Assembly: GCA_937907405.1 (NCBI GenBank)
Contig: CALCIC010001046.1
Span: forward strand, 1-6,826
Origin: an uncultured Isosphaeraceae bacterium
GTDB taxonomy: Bacteria > Planctomycetota > Planctomycetia > Isosphaerales > Isosphaeraceae
Length of the DNA stretch: 6,826 nucleotides
Direction of reading: 5' to 3'
The notes below the pieces were generated by a model. That model did no database searches and was not told the DNA's origin. It was given only the letters and a program-made list of their open reading frames with translations. Below are positions 1 to 5,757 of this stretch, one piece after another (the stretch's first letter is position 1; each line of letters opens with the position of its first letter). The translations under genes and the position numbers were made by a program.

Positions 1-659
1 AACAGCACCAATCGCCAGAGGGCTTTTCTGCCGACGTCTTCGGGCTCGCGGGCCGGCAGGAATCCCAGCGACGCGACGATGATCGCGAACTCCTGGCGGC
101 ACGCGAGCATCCCCGCGACCCCCGCCGACGTCAGCCAGACCCGCCGGCCGCGCACCCCCTGGACCCCCCAGAGGACGAACGGAAACACGAGCTGAAGCTC
201 CCGGAAATCGTTCCAGACCAGCGGCCAGAGCAGCGGGGTGAGCGGCACGAGGGCCACCGCCGACAGCGCGACGGCCTCCGACTTCGACTCCGACCGCGCC
301 AGGGTGTAGGCGGCCGGAATCAGCCACCAGAACATGACGTTCTGGATCACCAGCAACGTCCGAGGGTCGGGGAACGCCTTGTAGACCGGGGCCAGGAGAA
401 GCCGGATCGGCGCCAGGTAGTTCATCTTCCAGATCGACGGCCCCTCGGTGCCGAAGGGGGCCAGGGGACGAACCGAGATCACGCCGTCTCCCTCGGTGAG
501 CGCCCAGAACCACTGGTTGTAATACGCCAGGTCCCACGACCATCCGGTCCGCAGGTCGTGATATCGGTGGAGCGCCTGGGTCGTCGAAACCGCGGTCAGG
601 CCGGCCGTGAGCGTCGCCACCAGCACCCACGAAACGACGCGCTTGTCGATTGCTGTCAC
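1..659 (-). CDS. DUF2079-like multi-pass membrane protein, N-terminal part (cut by window edge)
   Basis: The minus strand is open from a GTG at 659-657 to the window edge, giving about 219 residues without a stop. A first hydrophobic segment lies at about residues 8-27. It is followed by WDLAYYNQWFWAL (residues 42-54), a block resembling the YDLGIFDQALW start of DUF2079 proteins. Further on come LAPIRLLLAPVYKAFPDP and LLVIQNVMFWWLIPAAYTLA, then NDFRELQLVFPF and CRQEFAI, each matching the order of conserved blocks as I remember the family. At least four membrane helices are expected in this part. DUF2079 proteins have no settled function; their fold recalls lipid-linked-sugar glycosyltransferases, which is only an inference here. 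The start is uncertain: the GTG has only a weak GGA upstream, and an in-frame TTG lies four codons earlier. The C-terminal part is outside the window. Confidence 0.72.
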   Translation of the reverse strand, partial: MTAIDKRVVSWVLVATLTAGLTAVSTTQALHRYHDLRTGWSWDLAYYNQWFWALTEGDGVISVRPLAPFGTEGPSIWKMNYLAPIRLLLAPVYKAFPDPRTLLVIQNVMFWWLIPAAYTLARSESKSEAVALSAVALVPLTPLLWPLVWNDFRELQLVFPFVLWGVQGVRGRRVWLTSAGVAGMLACRQEFAIIVASLGFLPAREPEDVGRKALWRLVL

Positions 660-731
660 CGGCCGTTCCAAACTGTGAGGAGCCGAATCGACGCCGGCCG
701 GAGAAACCGCTTCCCAGCCGCGTCGGGCTCC

Positions 732-760
732 ATTATAAGCTGTCTGATCCGGGATTCGAT
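732..760 (-). promoter_or_regulatory. Candidate promoter for the DUF2079-like gene
   Basis: The minus strand reads a perfect TATAAT at 737-732 in an otherwise GC-rich stretch, about 73 bases upstream of the GTG start. No good -35 is present: the 17-base spacing gives ATCGAA, and a 16-base spacing gives TCGAAT. The -10 match is seen directly; promoter function is inferred. Confidence 0.35.
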
Positions 761-863
761 TCCCGCGCACCGAGGACCGAGCGCATCAGTGTGCGCAGGG
801 GCGCGACCGTCTCGCCGTAGGTTCGAAGGATCGCCTTGCGGAACTCCTATCGGCGAAACGGTC

Positions 864-973
864 TTGGAATTGTCAGCCCGACGCGTCAACGAGCGTTCAA
901 CATGCGCGGCCGGCAATCGGCCCCGCGGACTTCCCAAGGCGAACCCTCGCTCGCGCTTCGGGCTGACGATCAA
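864..973. repeat. Nested imperfect inverted repeat, about 110 bases
   Basis: Outer arms at 869-881 and 958-970 match in 12 of 13 positions as an inverted repeat (ATTGTCAGCCCGA against TCGGGCTGACGAT, with one G-T pair). Beyond a two-base bulge, TTG at 864-866 can pair with CAA at 971-973. Inside, CGAGCG (890-895) pairs with CGCTCG (948-953). At the centre CGCGGCCG (905-912) pairs with CGGCCCCGCG (918-927) around a five-base loop with two bulged Cs. The three stems nest in order, as in a long branched hairpin. It could be a structured RNA, a remnant of a small mobile repeat, or a composition effect; no coding gene overlaps it. Confidence 0.5.
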
Positions 974-983
974 ATCCCGCCGT

Positions 984-1000
984 CGCCGCCGGAGGCGGCG
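984..1000. terminator. GC-rich hairpin downstream of the stress-protein gene
   Basis: CGCCGCC at 984-990 and GGCGGCG at 994-1000 form a perfect 7-base stem with a 3-base loop, 62 bases beyond the minus-strand stop at 1063. On the minus strand it is followed only by a short GATTTGAT, not a real U-tract. A terminator role is possible but weak. Confidence 0.25.
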
Positions 1001-1062
1001 TCAAACAGAGTCGCCTTCCCATCGCCGGAACAAGTCCGCCTATGATGCAGAGGCTGCCCGCG

Positions 1063-1611
1063 CTATCCTCTGGAATGCAGAAGCGCTTCGAGCTTCGCCC
1101 CCTCGATGGCTTCGTGATGGAGCACTTCGCGGGCGTGCTCGATCTTTGCGGCGGAGCCTCGGGCGAGGACGAGGTACTTGCCTTCCTTGACGTGCTCGTG
1201 GTATTCCAGGGCGCGGTCCTTGGGGACTCCCCAGCCAACGAGCGCGCCCACAAGCGCCCCGACCGAAGCGCCGGCCAGCGAGGCTTCCACGCCTCCGGCC
1301 AGCGCGGCGGCGATCGGCCCGGCGACGATCACCGGACCGATCCCCGGCAGGATCAAGACCGCCATGCCGACGCAGACGCCGACCACGGCGCCAAGGACCG
1401 CCCCGACCTCGGCGCCCGCCGTGGCGTAATCGCTCGTCGCCAAGGGGAGGACCTCGCCCTCGTGATCGACCTGAAAGTCGCGACCGACGATGGAGAGGTT
1501 GCGCATCTCGAAGCCCTCGGCGTGCAGCCGGCTGACCGCTCGTTCCACGGACTCATGATCGGGATAGACCGCGACGACGTTGAAAGTGACTGATGGATCT
1601 ACGTGGCTCAT
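1063..1611 (-). CDS. Glycine-rich membrane protein resembling general stress proteins
   Basis: This 182-residue protein has three parts. Residues 9-50 (VTFNVVAVYPDHESVERAVSRL and onwards) look like a small alpha/beta domain of the kind in YflT / general stress protein 17M-like proteins. Residues 64-129 are a long glycine/alanine/valine-rich hydrophobic stretch with glycine-zipper spacing, likely two membrane-inserted hairpins. Residues 130-182 return to a soluble segment (YHEHVKEGKYLVLARG) that may complete the first domain's fold. Such proteins are usually annotated as general stress proteins with no known biochemical activity. The ATG at 1611 is well placed: AAGAGG lies 7 bases upstream. 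An inner-membrane location is inferred. The gene appears to stand alone, with non-coding DNA on both sides. Confidence 0.75.
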   Translation of the reverse strand: MSHVDPSVTFNVVAVYPDHESVERAVSRLHAEGFEMRNLSIVGRDFQVDHEGEVLPLATSDYATAGAEVGAVLGAVVGVCVGMAVLILPGIGPVIVAGPIAAALAGGVEASLAGASVGALVGALVGWGVPKDRALEYHEHVKEGKYLVLARGSAAKIEHAREVLHHEAIEGAKLEALLHSRG

Positions 1612-1787
1612 GGCGTGGCCTCTTGAAGATCACTTCATTATCTCTTTCTTAGTATGCCCCCCAAATTGGGCGTGAGTCCATAACCGCGCGCGGAAATCCT
1701 TGCCACGTCCGTTTCCGCGTGTGAGAGGGGACGTGGCGACTTCGTCGAGAAATGAGCGCGTGACGGCTGGGGCGTCGCGGTCCGGGT
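1612..1787. other. 176-base leader region of the stress-protein gene
   Basis: This is the gap between the DUF1501 stop and the stress-protein start, both on the minus strand. Close to the gene the minus strand reads GATAAT at 1640-1635, a possible -10 with only a poor -35 (TTTGGG, 17 bases away). Between them and around them lie a short palindrome-like CCCAAATTGGG (1660-1670) and the interlocked inverted repeats at 1687-1737. No gene is seen. Confidence 0.4.
1687..1737. promoter_or_regulatory. Two interlocked inverted repeats (pseudoknot or alternative hairpins)
   Basis: Pair A is CGCGCGGAAA (1687-1696) with TTTCCGCGTG (1712-1721), 10 pairs including one G-T. Pair B is GCCACGTCC (1702-1710) with GGACGTGGC (1729-1737), 9 perfect pairs. 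The arms alternate A-B-A-B, so the two hairpins either exclude each other or form an H-type pseudoknot with short connectors of 5, 1 and 7 bases. The element lies 50 bases past the DUF1501 stop and 76 bases before the stress-protein start on the same strand. It may act as a terminator for the first or a leader switch for the second. Pairing is seen; function is inferred. Confidence 0.45.
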
Positions 1788-3179
1788 TTAGAGAACGGCC
1801 CGGACGACCTGGCCGCGGCTGGCGGGGTGGGGGCGGCCGAGGTTGTCGAGGATCGAGGCGTCGGGGGCGACGCCCAGTTGATGGAGGATCGTCGCGTGCA
1901 GGTCCTCGGGGGTGACTCGGCCCTCCTTGGGGTAGGCGGCGTGGTGGTCGGACGCGCCGTGGACCTGGCCGCCGCGGACGCCGCCGCCGGCCATCGCCAC
2001 CGAGAAGACCTCTCCCCAATGGCTTCGGCCGCCGCCGATGAGTTGGGGCGTGCGGCCGAACTCGGCCATGCAGACGACCAGGGTCTCGTCGAGAATCCCC
2101 CGGCCGTCAAGATCGCCGATCAAGGCGGCCAGGGCGCGGTCGGTCGGCGGGACGAGGGCGTCCTTAAGCCGGTTGGTCTCGTCGGCGTGGGTGTCCCAGA
2201 CGGGGAACGTCGGGGGTTCGTCGGGGCCGCGATACCAGTTGACCTGGACAAGACGCACGCCCGCCTCGACCAGGCGGCGGGCCAACAGGCAGCCCTGGCC
2301 GATGGGGGTCCGGCCGTAGCGGTCGTGAATCGCCTCCGGTTCTTCCTCCAACCGGAACGCCTTGCGCGCCTCGGGCGAGCGGAGCAGATCGAACGCTTGC
2401 CGGGTTTGCCGGTCGAGGGCCGAGGCCGTTGCGTCGTGGTCCAGGAACGCCAGGCGACGGGCGATTCGCTCGCCGAGGACGCGGCGGGACTCGACGCGTT
2501 CGATGGCCAGGCCGTCGGGCAGACTGATCTCGCCGACCCGGTAGCCGGAAGGTAGGACCTCGGCGTGGAGGAACCAGGGATCGGCCGCTCGGCCGAGGAA
2601 GCCGGCGTCCTGCCCCAGCCACTCGTTTCCCCCCGTGTTGAAGATTCGCTGGGGGAGCGTCACGGCCGACGGCAGCCCCTTGCCGCGGCCCGGCGCGACC
2701 AGCTTGCCGACGATCGCACCGAGCCCCGGCCCGTCGTTGGGCGGCCCCGGCAGCGCCCCCTCGACGTTCGGCGGCGAGTGGGGGCGGCCGGTCAGCATGT
2801 AGTAACCGCTCGACGAGTGGCCGGTGTCGCCGGTCGATACGGCCCGAAGCACGCAGAGCTTGTCGGCGATCTCGGCGAGCCTCGGCATCAGCTCGCTGAT
2901 CGATAAGCCCGGCACGCTGGTGGAGATCGGCCTGTACGCGCCCCGGACCGCCTCGGGGGCGTCGGGCTTCGGATCCCAGGTCGAATGCTGATCCGGGCCG
3001 CCGGTCAGGAAGACGACGATGCACGACCGCGCCTTCCCGGTCGTCGTCTTCGTTCCATCGGCCAGCAACTCGGGCAAGCCGATTCCCGCGCCGAGCGCTC
3101 CGAGACTGCCGATCCGCAGCACGTCCCGCCGCCGCAGCCCCTCGCACGGCCGCCCGCCGGCCGCCGTCAGGTTGAGCAT
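1788..3179 (-). CDS. Tat-exported DUF1501 family protein
   Basis: This 463-residue protein begins with a twin-arginine signal: RRRDVLRIG at residues 16-24, then a hydrophobic stretch ending near LPELLADG. The mature part opens with CIVVFLTGGPDQHSTWDPKP (residues 53-72), the characteristic DUF1501 block. It continues with the VPGLSISELMPRLAEIADKL and GDTGHSSSGYYMLTG blocks, and near the C-terminus CMAEFGRTP and GGRSHWGEVFSVAMAGGGV. DUF1501 proteins are distant relatives of the sulfatase/alkaline-phosphatase superfamily, are numerous in planctomycetes and have no proven reaction. Export folded across the inner membrane is inferred from the signal. I chose the ATG at 3179 because GGAGG lies 7 bases upstream; the frame also opens at a TTG at 3212 without such a site. 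The length is normal and the protein looks intact. No DUF1549/DUF1553 partner, often found beside it, is in the window. Confidence 0.93.
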   Translation of the reverse strand: MLNLTAAGGRPCEGLRRRDVLRIGSLGALGAGIGLPELLADGTKTTTGKARSCIVVFLTGGPDQHSTWDPKPDAPEAVRGAYRPISTSVPGLSISELMPRLAEIADKLCVLRAVSTGDTGHSSSGYYMLTGRPHSPPNVEGALPGPPNDGPGLGAIVGKLVAPGRGKGLPSAVTLPQRIFNTGGNEWLGQDAGFLGRAADPWFLHAEVLPSGYRVGEISLPDGLAIERVESRRVLGERIARRLAFLDHDATASALDRQTRQAFDLLRSPEARKAFRLEEEPEAIHDRYGRTPIGQGCLLARRLVEAGVRLVQVNWYRGPDEPPTFPVWDTHADETNRLKDALVPPTDRALAALIGDLDGRGILDETLVVCMAEFGRTPQLIGGGRSHWGEVFSVAMAGGGVRGGQVHGASDHHAAYPKEGRVTPEDLHATILHQLGVAPDASILDNLGRPHPASRGQVVRAVL

Positions 3180-3207
3180 GGCGACGCCTCCGACATTCTT
3201 CCTGGCG

Positions 3208-3217
3208 AACAATTGTT
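3208..3217. promoter_or_regulatory. AACAATTGTT palindrome upstream of the DUF1501 gene
   Basis: A perfect 10-base palindrome sits 28 bases before the DUF1501 ATG, in the 84-base gap after the kinase gene. It lies inside a weak CTGGC/GCCAG stem. It might be an operator, but no matching family is recognised. Confidence 0.2.
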
Positions 3218-3263
3218 GAACACGCGGGCCAGTGTACTTGCCGGCCGAGACAGGGGCAAGCGG

Positions 3264-4175
3264 TCAGACAGGGCGTTCAAAGGCGTCGGGCGCGAGCGTC
3301 GGCGGGCTGGGGGCGTCGGAGATCGGCGAGGAAGCCGGATCGGGGGACGGGCGCGGGGGCGCGGGCGCGACCGACGGCGCGGAGGCGCCGCCGAGGGACC
3401 AGGAGGCGGGGTCGGCCGACTTGGGGGACGCCGGTCGGCCGGCGGCGACGGCGCGGAAGACGACCTCGGCGGCGATTTCGAGCCCCAGGCTGTGCGAATC
3501 GAGCACCATGTCGTAGTTGTGCGGGTCGCTGGAGCTCATCCGGTGCATCGTCCGGTCGAACGCCGCGCGGCGGGCGTCGAGATCTTTGGCGGCGCGGCGG
3601 GCGGTACGAACCGAGACCCCCATCCGCTCCCCCAGGCGGAGCGATCGGGCGCGGAGGGGGGCGATGATCCGGACCGAGAGCGTCTCCTCGCGGGGGAGCA
3701 GGAACCCGGCCCCTCGGCCGACCAGCACCGACTGCCCGGCCCGGCCGATGGCTTCGATCAACTTGGCCAGGTGGTCGAGGTAGGCCTCCTGGGGGGCGTA
3801 ATGTTCCTCGCGGAGCGGCAGCAGCCAGTCCTGGATGACGCTGGGCGCCAGCTCGTCAAAGGTGCGGACGTCGTCGATGGGCAGTTCCATGCGGTGGGCG
3901 ATGGCTTCGAGCAGCTCGTGGTCGAAGACCTTCCAGCCCAGCCTCTGGCCCAGCATCCGGGCGATCGCGCCGCCGCCGGCGCCGGCCTCGCGACTGATGC
4001 AGATGTTCTGGAACCGGGCCGACGACCCGGACGACGTCAGGGGCTCGCGGTCGTCGTCCCCCCAGCCGAACAGCCAGCGCGCGACGGACTTGGGCCACTC
4101 GCGGAGGCCGCCCCAGTTCCGGTCTTCCGAGTCCGCTTCCGAAGTCGTGATCGAGAACGGTTCCCACGCGCCCAT
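3264..4175 (-). CDS. Cytidylate-kinase-like protein with a proline-rich C-terminal tail
   Basis: This 303-residue protein has a central domain (about residues 55-243) of the cytidylate kinase-like type (Cytidylate_kin2). The block ICISREAGAGGGAIARMLG (residues 58-76) is the P-loop region, followed by LGWKVFDHELLEAIA. Later come SVLVGRGAGFLLP, SVRIIAPLRARSLRLGERMG and HNYDMVLDSHSLGLEIAAEVV, all typical of the family. As usual in this family, the Walker-A lysine is absent; a glycine stands in its place. A nucleotide- or small-molecule-phosphorylating role is likely but the substrate is unknown. Two additions flank the domain: about 54 N-terminal residues rich in Trp and acidic residues, and a tail (residues 244-303) rich in Pro, Ala and Ser. 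The ATG at 4175 has GAGGAGG 7 bases upstream. The DUF1501 gene follows 84 bases downstream and may be co-transcribed. Confidence 0.85.
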   Translation of the reverse strand: MGAWEPFSITTSEADSEDRNWGGLREWPKSVARWLFGWGDDDREPLTSSGSSARFQNICISREAGAGGGAIARMLGQRLGWKVFDHELLEAIAHRMELPIDDVRTFDELAPSVIQDWLLPLREEHYAPQEAYLDHLAKLIEAIGRAGQSVLVGRGAGFLLPREETLSVRIIAPLRARSLRLGERMGVSVRTARRAAKDLDARRAAFDRTMHRMSSSDPHNYDMVLDSHSLGLEIAAEVVFRAVAAGRPASPKSADPASWSLGGASAPSVAPAPPRPSPDPASSPISDAPSPPTLAPDAFERPV

Positions 4176-4207
4176 GCAACTTCCTCCTCGGGGACGGTTC
4201 TCTTGTC

Positions 4208-4236
4208 ACTCTAGAGGCTCGGCGGACCTTTGAAAA
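4208..4236 (-). promoter_or_regulatory. Candidate sigma-70-type promoter of the kinase gene
   Basis: On the minus strand TTTTCA (4236-4231) and TAGAGT (4213-4208) are separated by exactly 17 bases. Each matches the -35 and -10 consensus in four of six positions. Transcription would begin near 4201, giving a leader of about 25 bases before the ATG at 4175, which contains the strong ribosome site. Confidence 0.35.
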
Positions 4237-4340
4237 GTCGTCGGCCGTTTTTGATGGGCGTGGCGGAAGATCCCGGCGGTCGTCTTGATCGAGATCCGAC
4301 CGCGCGAGCCCGAATCGCCAGCCCTCACCATCTTCAACCG

Positions 4341-4353
4341 TGTAAAGATTACA
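4341..4353. promoter_or_regulatory. TGTAA-AGA-TTACA inverted repeat, possible operator
   Basis: A perfect 5-3-5 inverted repeat lies in the A/T-richer centre of the divergent spacer, 166 bases before the kinase start and 223 bases before the small-protein start. Its size and position fit a dimeric repressor site. No regulator gene is next to it, and the family cannot be named from the half-sites. Confidence 0.25.
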
Positions 4354-4576
4354 TCTCCCCGGACCCGGAACCGGAAATCCGCGAAGTTTGTCGATTTTCG
4401 CTCAAGTTTTGGATGTGCTTGGAGTTCGGTCGTCGCAAGAGGACCGCGCGCGGCGGTGGCACGCGGCTTGCTCATAAGGGCTTCTCGACGGAAACGGCCG
4501 AATGATCCGGCCTCTCCGCGATTGAGAACCTGGCTGGCCTATCCGAATCACGGACTTAGATGAGGACGACTCCACG

Positions 4577-4792
4577 ATGAGAAATCGGCGACACACGCTC
4601 TTGTGGATGAAGGATTTGCTGGAACACATGTCGCAGTGCCACGACCAACTCCAGTGGGCCTCGGACGGTCAGACGGAAAGCTTCCTGACTGAATCGCTGC
4701 TGGGCGACCTGGTCGAGTGCCAGAAGCTGTGCGCGACGCTCCGAGAACACCCCGACCGCTCGCGGTCGAGCCGTCAGCCGGTGCTGTCCTGA
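4577..4792 (+). CDS. Small protein of unknown function, 71 residues
   Basis: I do not recognise this protein as a named family. Codon third positions are strongly G/C, as in the neighbouring genes, which supports real coding. The chain is basic at the start (MRNRRH). It then has two probable amphipathic helices, LLWMKDLLEHMSQCHDQLQW and SFLTESLLGDLVECQKLCATL, and ends in a short Arg/Ser-rich tail. Three cysteines (in SQC, VEC and KLC) and several histidines are present, but not in a clear metal-binding pattern. There is no signal peptide or membrane segment, so a cytoplasmic helical-hairpin protein is likely. A GAGG lies 11 bases before the ATG, slightly far for a ribosome site. The gene is followed after 101 bases by the NagB homologue on the same strand; a shared transcript is possible but not shown. 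Confidence 0.65.
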   Translation: MRNRRHTLLWMKDLLEHMSQCHDQLQWASDGQTESFLTESLLGDLVECQKLCATLREHPDRSRSSRQPVLS

Positions 4793-4833
4793 GAATTCGA
4801 ATGCTGGCGGGCGGGGATCAGTTCGGCTATGGT

Positions 4834-4864
4834 CTCAGACTCGACTGAATCGAAATCGACTGAG
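4834..4864 (+). repeat. TCGACTGA direct repeat inside a CTCAG/CTGAG inverted repeat
   Basis: TCGACTGA occurs at 4841-4848 and again at 4856-4863, a 15-base period. The pair is enclosed by CTCAG (4834-4838) and CTGAG (4860-4864), and TCGA on each side extends the stem after a two-base bulge. The element ends 29 bases before the NagB-homologue start, where the ribosome site is weak, so a leader or operator role is conceivable. Confidence 0.3.
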
Positions 4865-4893
4865 CCACGGAACTGACGCATCAGGTTGCACCC

Positions 4894-5688
4894 ATGACGC
4901 CACACGAGACGCCGCCGATCGCCCATTTCACCGTTGACGCGCTTCAGGTTCTGGTCTACGAAGACCGCAGACAGGCCGGCAAGGCGGCGGCCCAGGCCGT
5001 CAGCCGGGCGATCCACGACCGCCAGAAGGCGGCCGGCAAGGCGAACGTCGTCTTCGCCGCCGCGCCCAGCCAGAATGAGTTCCTTGCGGGCCTGGTCGCG
5101 AGCACGGAAATCGACTGGACGCGGGTCGTCGGCTTCCACATGGACGAGTACCTGGGCCTACCCGTCGATCACCCCGCCTCGTTCCGCCGCTATCTTCAAG
5201 AGCATCTGTTTCGGCTCGTCGATCTCCCCCCCGAACGACTCCGCCTCATCCCCGGCGAGCGCGTCGAGCGTCCGCTGCGGACCTGCGTCGATTACGAAGA
5301 CCTGCTGATGGCCGAGCCCGCCGACGTCCTGTGCGCGGGGATCGGCGAGAACGGCCACCTGGCGTTCAACGACCCGCCGGTCGCCGACTTCCTGGATCCG
5401 CTCCTGGTCAAGGTCGTCCGGCTCGACCAGGCCTGTCGGGTTCAGCAGGTCAACGACGGCTGCTTCGATCACATCGACGAGGTGCCGACGCACGCGTTCA
5501 CGCTGACCGTCCCGGCGCTCTTGAGCGCGGCGACGGCGTCGGTGGTGGTGCTCGGCCCCCGCAAGGCGAACGCGGTCCTGGCCACTGTTCGCGGGCCGAT
5601 CAGCGAAGCCTGTCCCGCGTCGGCCCTCCGCCGCCATCCCGGCGCCCGGTTGTACCTCGATCGCGAGGCGGCCCGGCTGGTCCTCTGA
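4894..5688 (+). CDS. nagB: Glucosamine-6-phosphate deaminase family protein (divergent NagB)
   Basis: NagB converts glucosamine 6-phosphate to fructose 6-phosphate and ammonia in the cytoplasm, feeding amino sugars into glycolysis. This 264-residue protein has the usual length and order of blocks: VVGFHMDEYLGL (residues 78-89, with Asp84 matching the catalytic Asp72 of E. coli NagB), CAGIGENGHLAFNDPP (147-162), ACRVQQVNDGCF with the phosphate-site Arg, LGPRKANAV with the matching Lys, and ACPASALRRHPGARLYLD near the end. It departs from the classical enzyme. The Asp and Glu of the ring-opening triad (E. coli Asp141 and Glu148) are Asn153 and Asp160 here, with His155 kept. The early phosphate loop reads FAAAPSQNEFL (54-64) in place of the usual GGTP type. 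I recall similar sequences in planctomycetes and other phyla, so this is probably a subfamily and not a decayed gene. The substrate could differ. The start has only a weak AGG upstream. Confidence 0.85.
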   Translation: MTPHETPPIAHFTVDALQVLVYEDRRQAGKAAAQAVSRAIHDRQKAAGKANVVFAAAPSQNEFLAGLVASTEIDWTRVVGFHMDEYLGLPVDHPASFRRYLQEHLFRLVDLPPERLRLIPGERVERPLRTCVDYEDLLMAEPADVLCAGIGENGHLAFNDPPVADFLDPLLVKVVRLDQACRVQQVNDGCFDHIDEVPTHAFTLTVPALLSAATASVVVLGPRKANAVLATVRGPISEACPASALRRHPGARLYLDREAARLVL

Positions 5689-5689
5689 T

Positions 5690-5728
5690 TCCGGTCCCGT
5701 TGCGGGTAGAATAGAGAAGACGACCGGA
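5690..5728 (+). promoter_or_regulatory. Hairpin in the leader of the FAH-family gene
   Basis: TCCGGT (5690-5695) pairs with ACCGGA (5723-5728), and inside it CCCG (5696-5699) pairs with CGGG (5703-5706) around a TTG loop. It starts two bases after the NagB-homologue stop and ends 29 bases before the FAH-family start. No U-tract follows, so it is not a clear terminator. A TAGAAT at 5707-5712 could be a -10 box, but no -35 goes with it. Confidence 0.25.
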
Positions 5729-5757
5729 CTTCGAATGACCATCAGAGGAGGAACGCC

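Larger units (their letters stand above)
660..1062. other. 403-base non-coding spacer
   Basis: This spacer lies between the start of the membrane-protein gene and the end of the stress-protein gene, both on the minus strand. Frames open here on both strands give arginine- and serine-rich translations with no recognisable domain, so I treat them as chance. It holds a TATAAT box (732-737), a nested inverted repeat (864-973) and a short GC-rich hairpin (984-1000), listed separately. Confidence 0.6.
4176..4576. other. 401-base divergent spacer
   Basis: This spacer separates the minus-strand kinase gene from the plus-strand small-protein gene. Its middle (about 4335-4425) is noticeably richer in A and T than the surroundings. 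It holds a candidate kinase promoter, a 7-base inverted repeat GCGGTCG/CGACCGC (4276-4282 and 4297-4303), the TGTAA/TTACA site at 4341-4353 and a GGCCG/CGGCC hairpin (4496-4500 and 4508-4512). Frames open here have no domain or plausible codon use. I found no convincing plus-strand promoter. Confidence 0.5.

Noticed and set aside
750..765. tRNA T-arm-like hairpin, CGGGA-TTCGAT-TCCCG
   Set aside because: The loop has six bases instead of seven, and no acceptor, D or anticodon arm fits upstream. It is probably a chance hairpin.
3180..3212. TTG at 3212 as start of the DUF1501 gene
   Set aside because: It would add 11 residues with no ribosome site. The ATG at 3179 has GGAGG at good spacing and gives a normal Tat signal length.
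2985..4214. Plus-strand open frame of 409 codons opposite the DUF1501 and kinase genes
   Set aside because: The translation is rich in Arg, Gly and Asp with no recognisable motifs, while the opposite strand carries clear family signatures.
4206..4563. Short open frames of about 90 codons on both strands in the divergent spacer
   Set aside because: They overlap each other, lack ribosome sites and recognisable domains, and do not share the strong G/C third-position pattern of the real genes.
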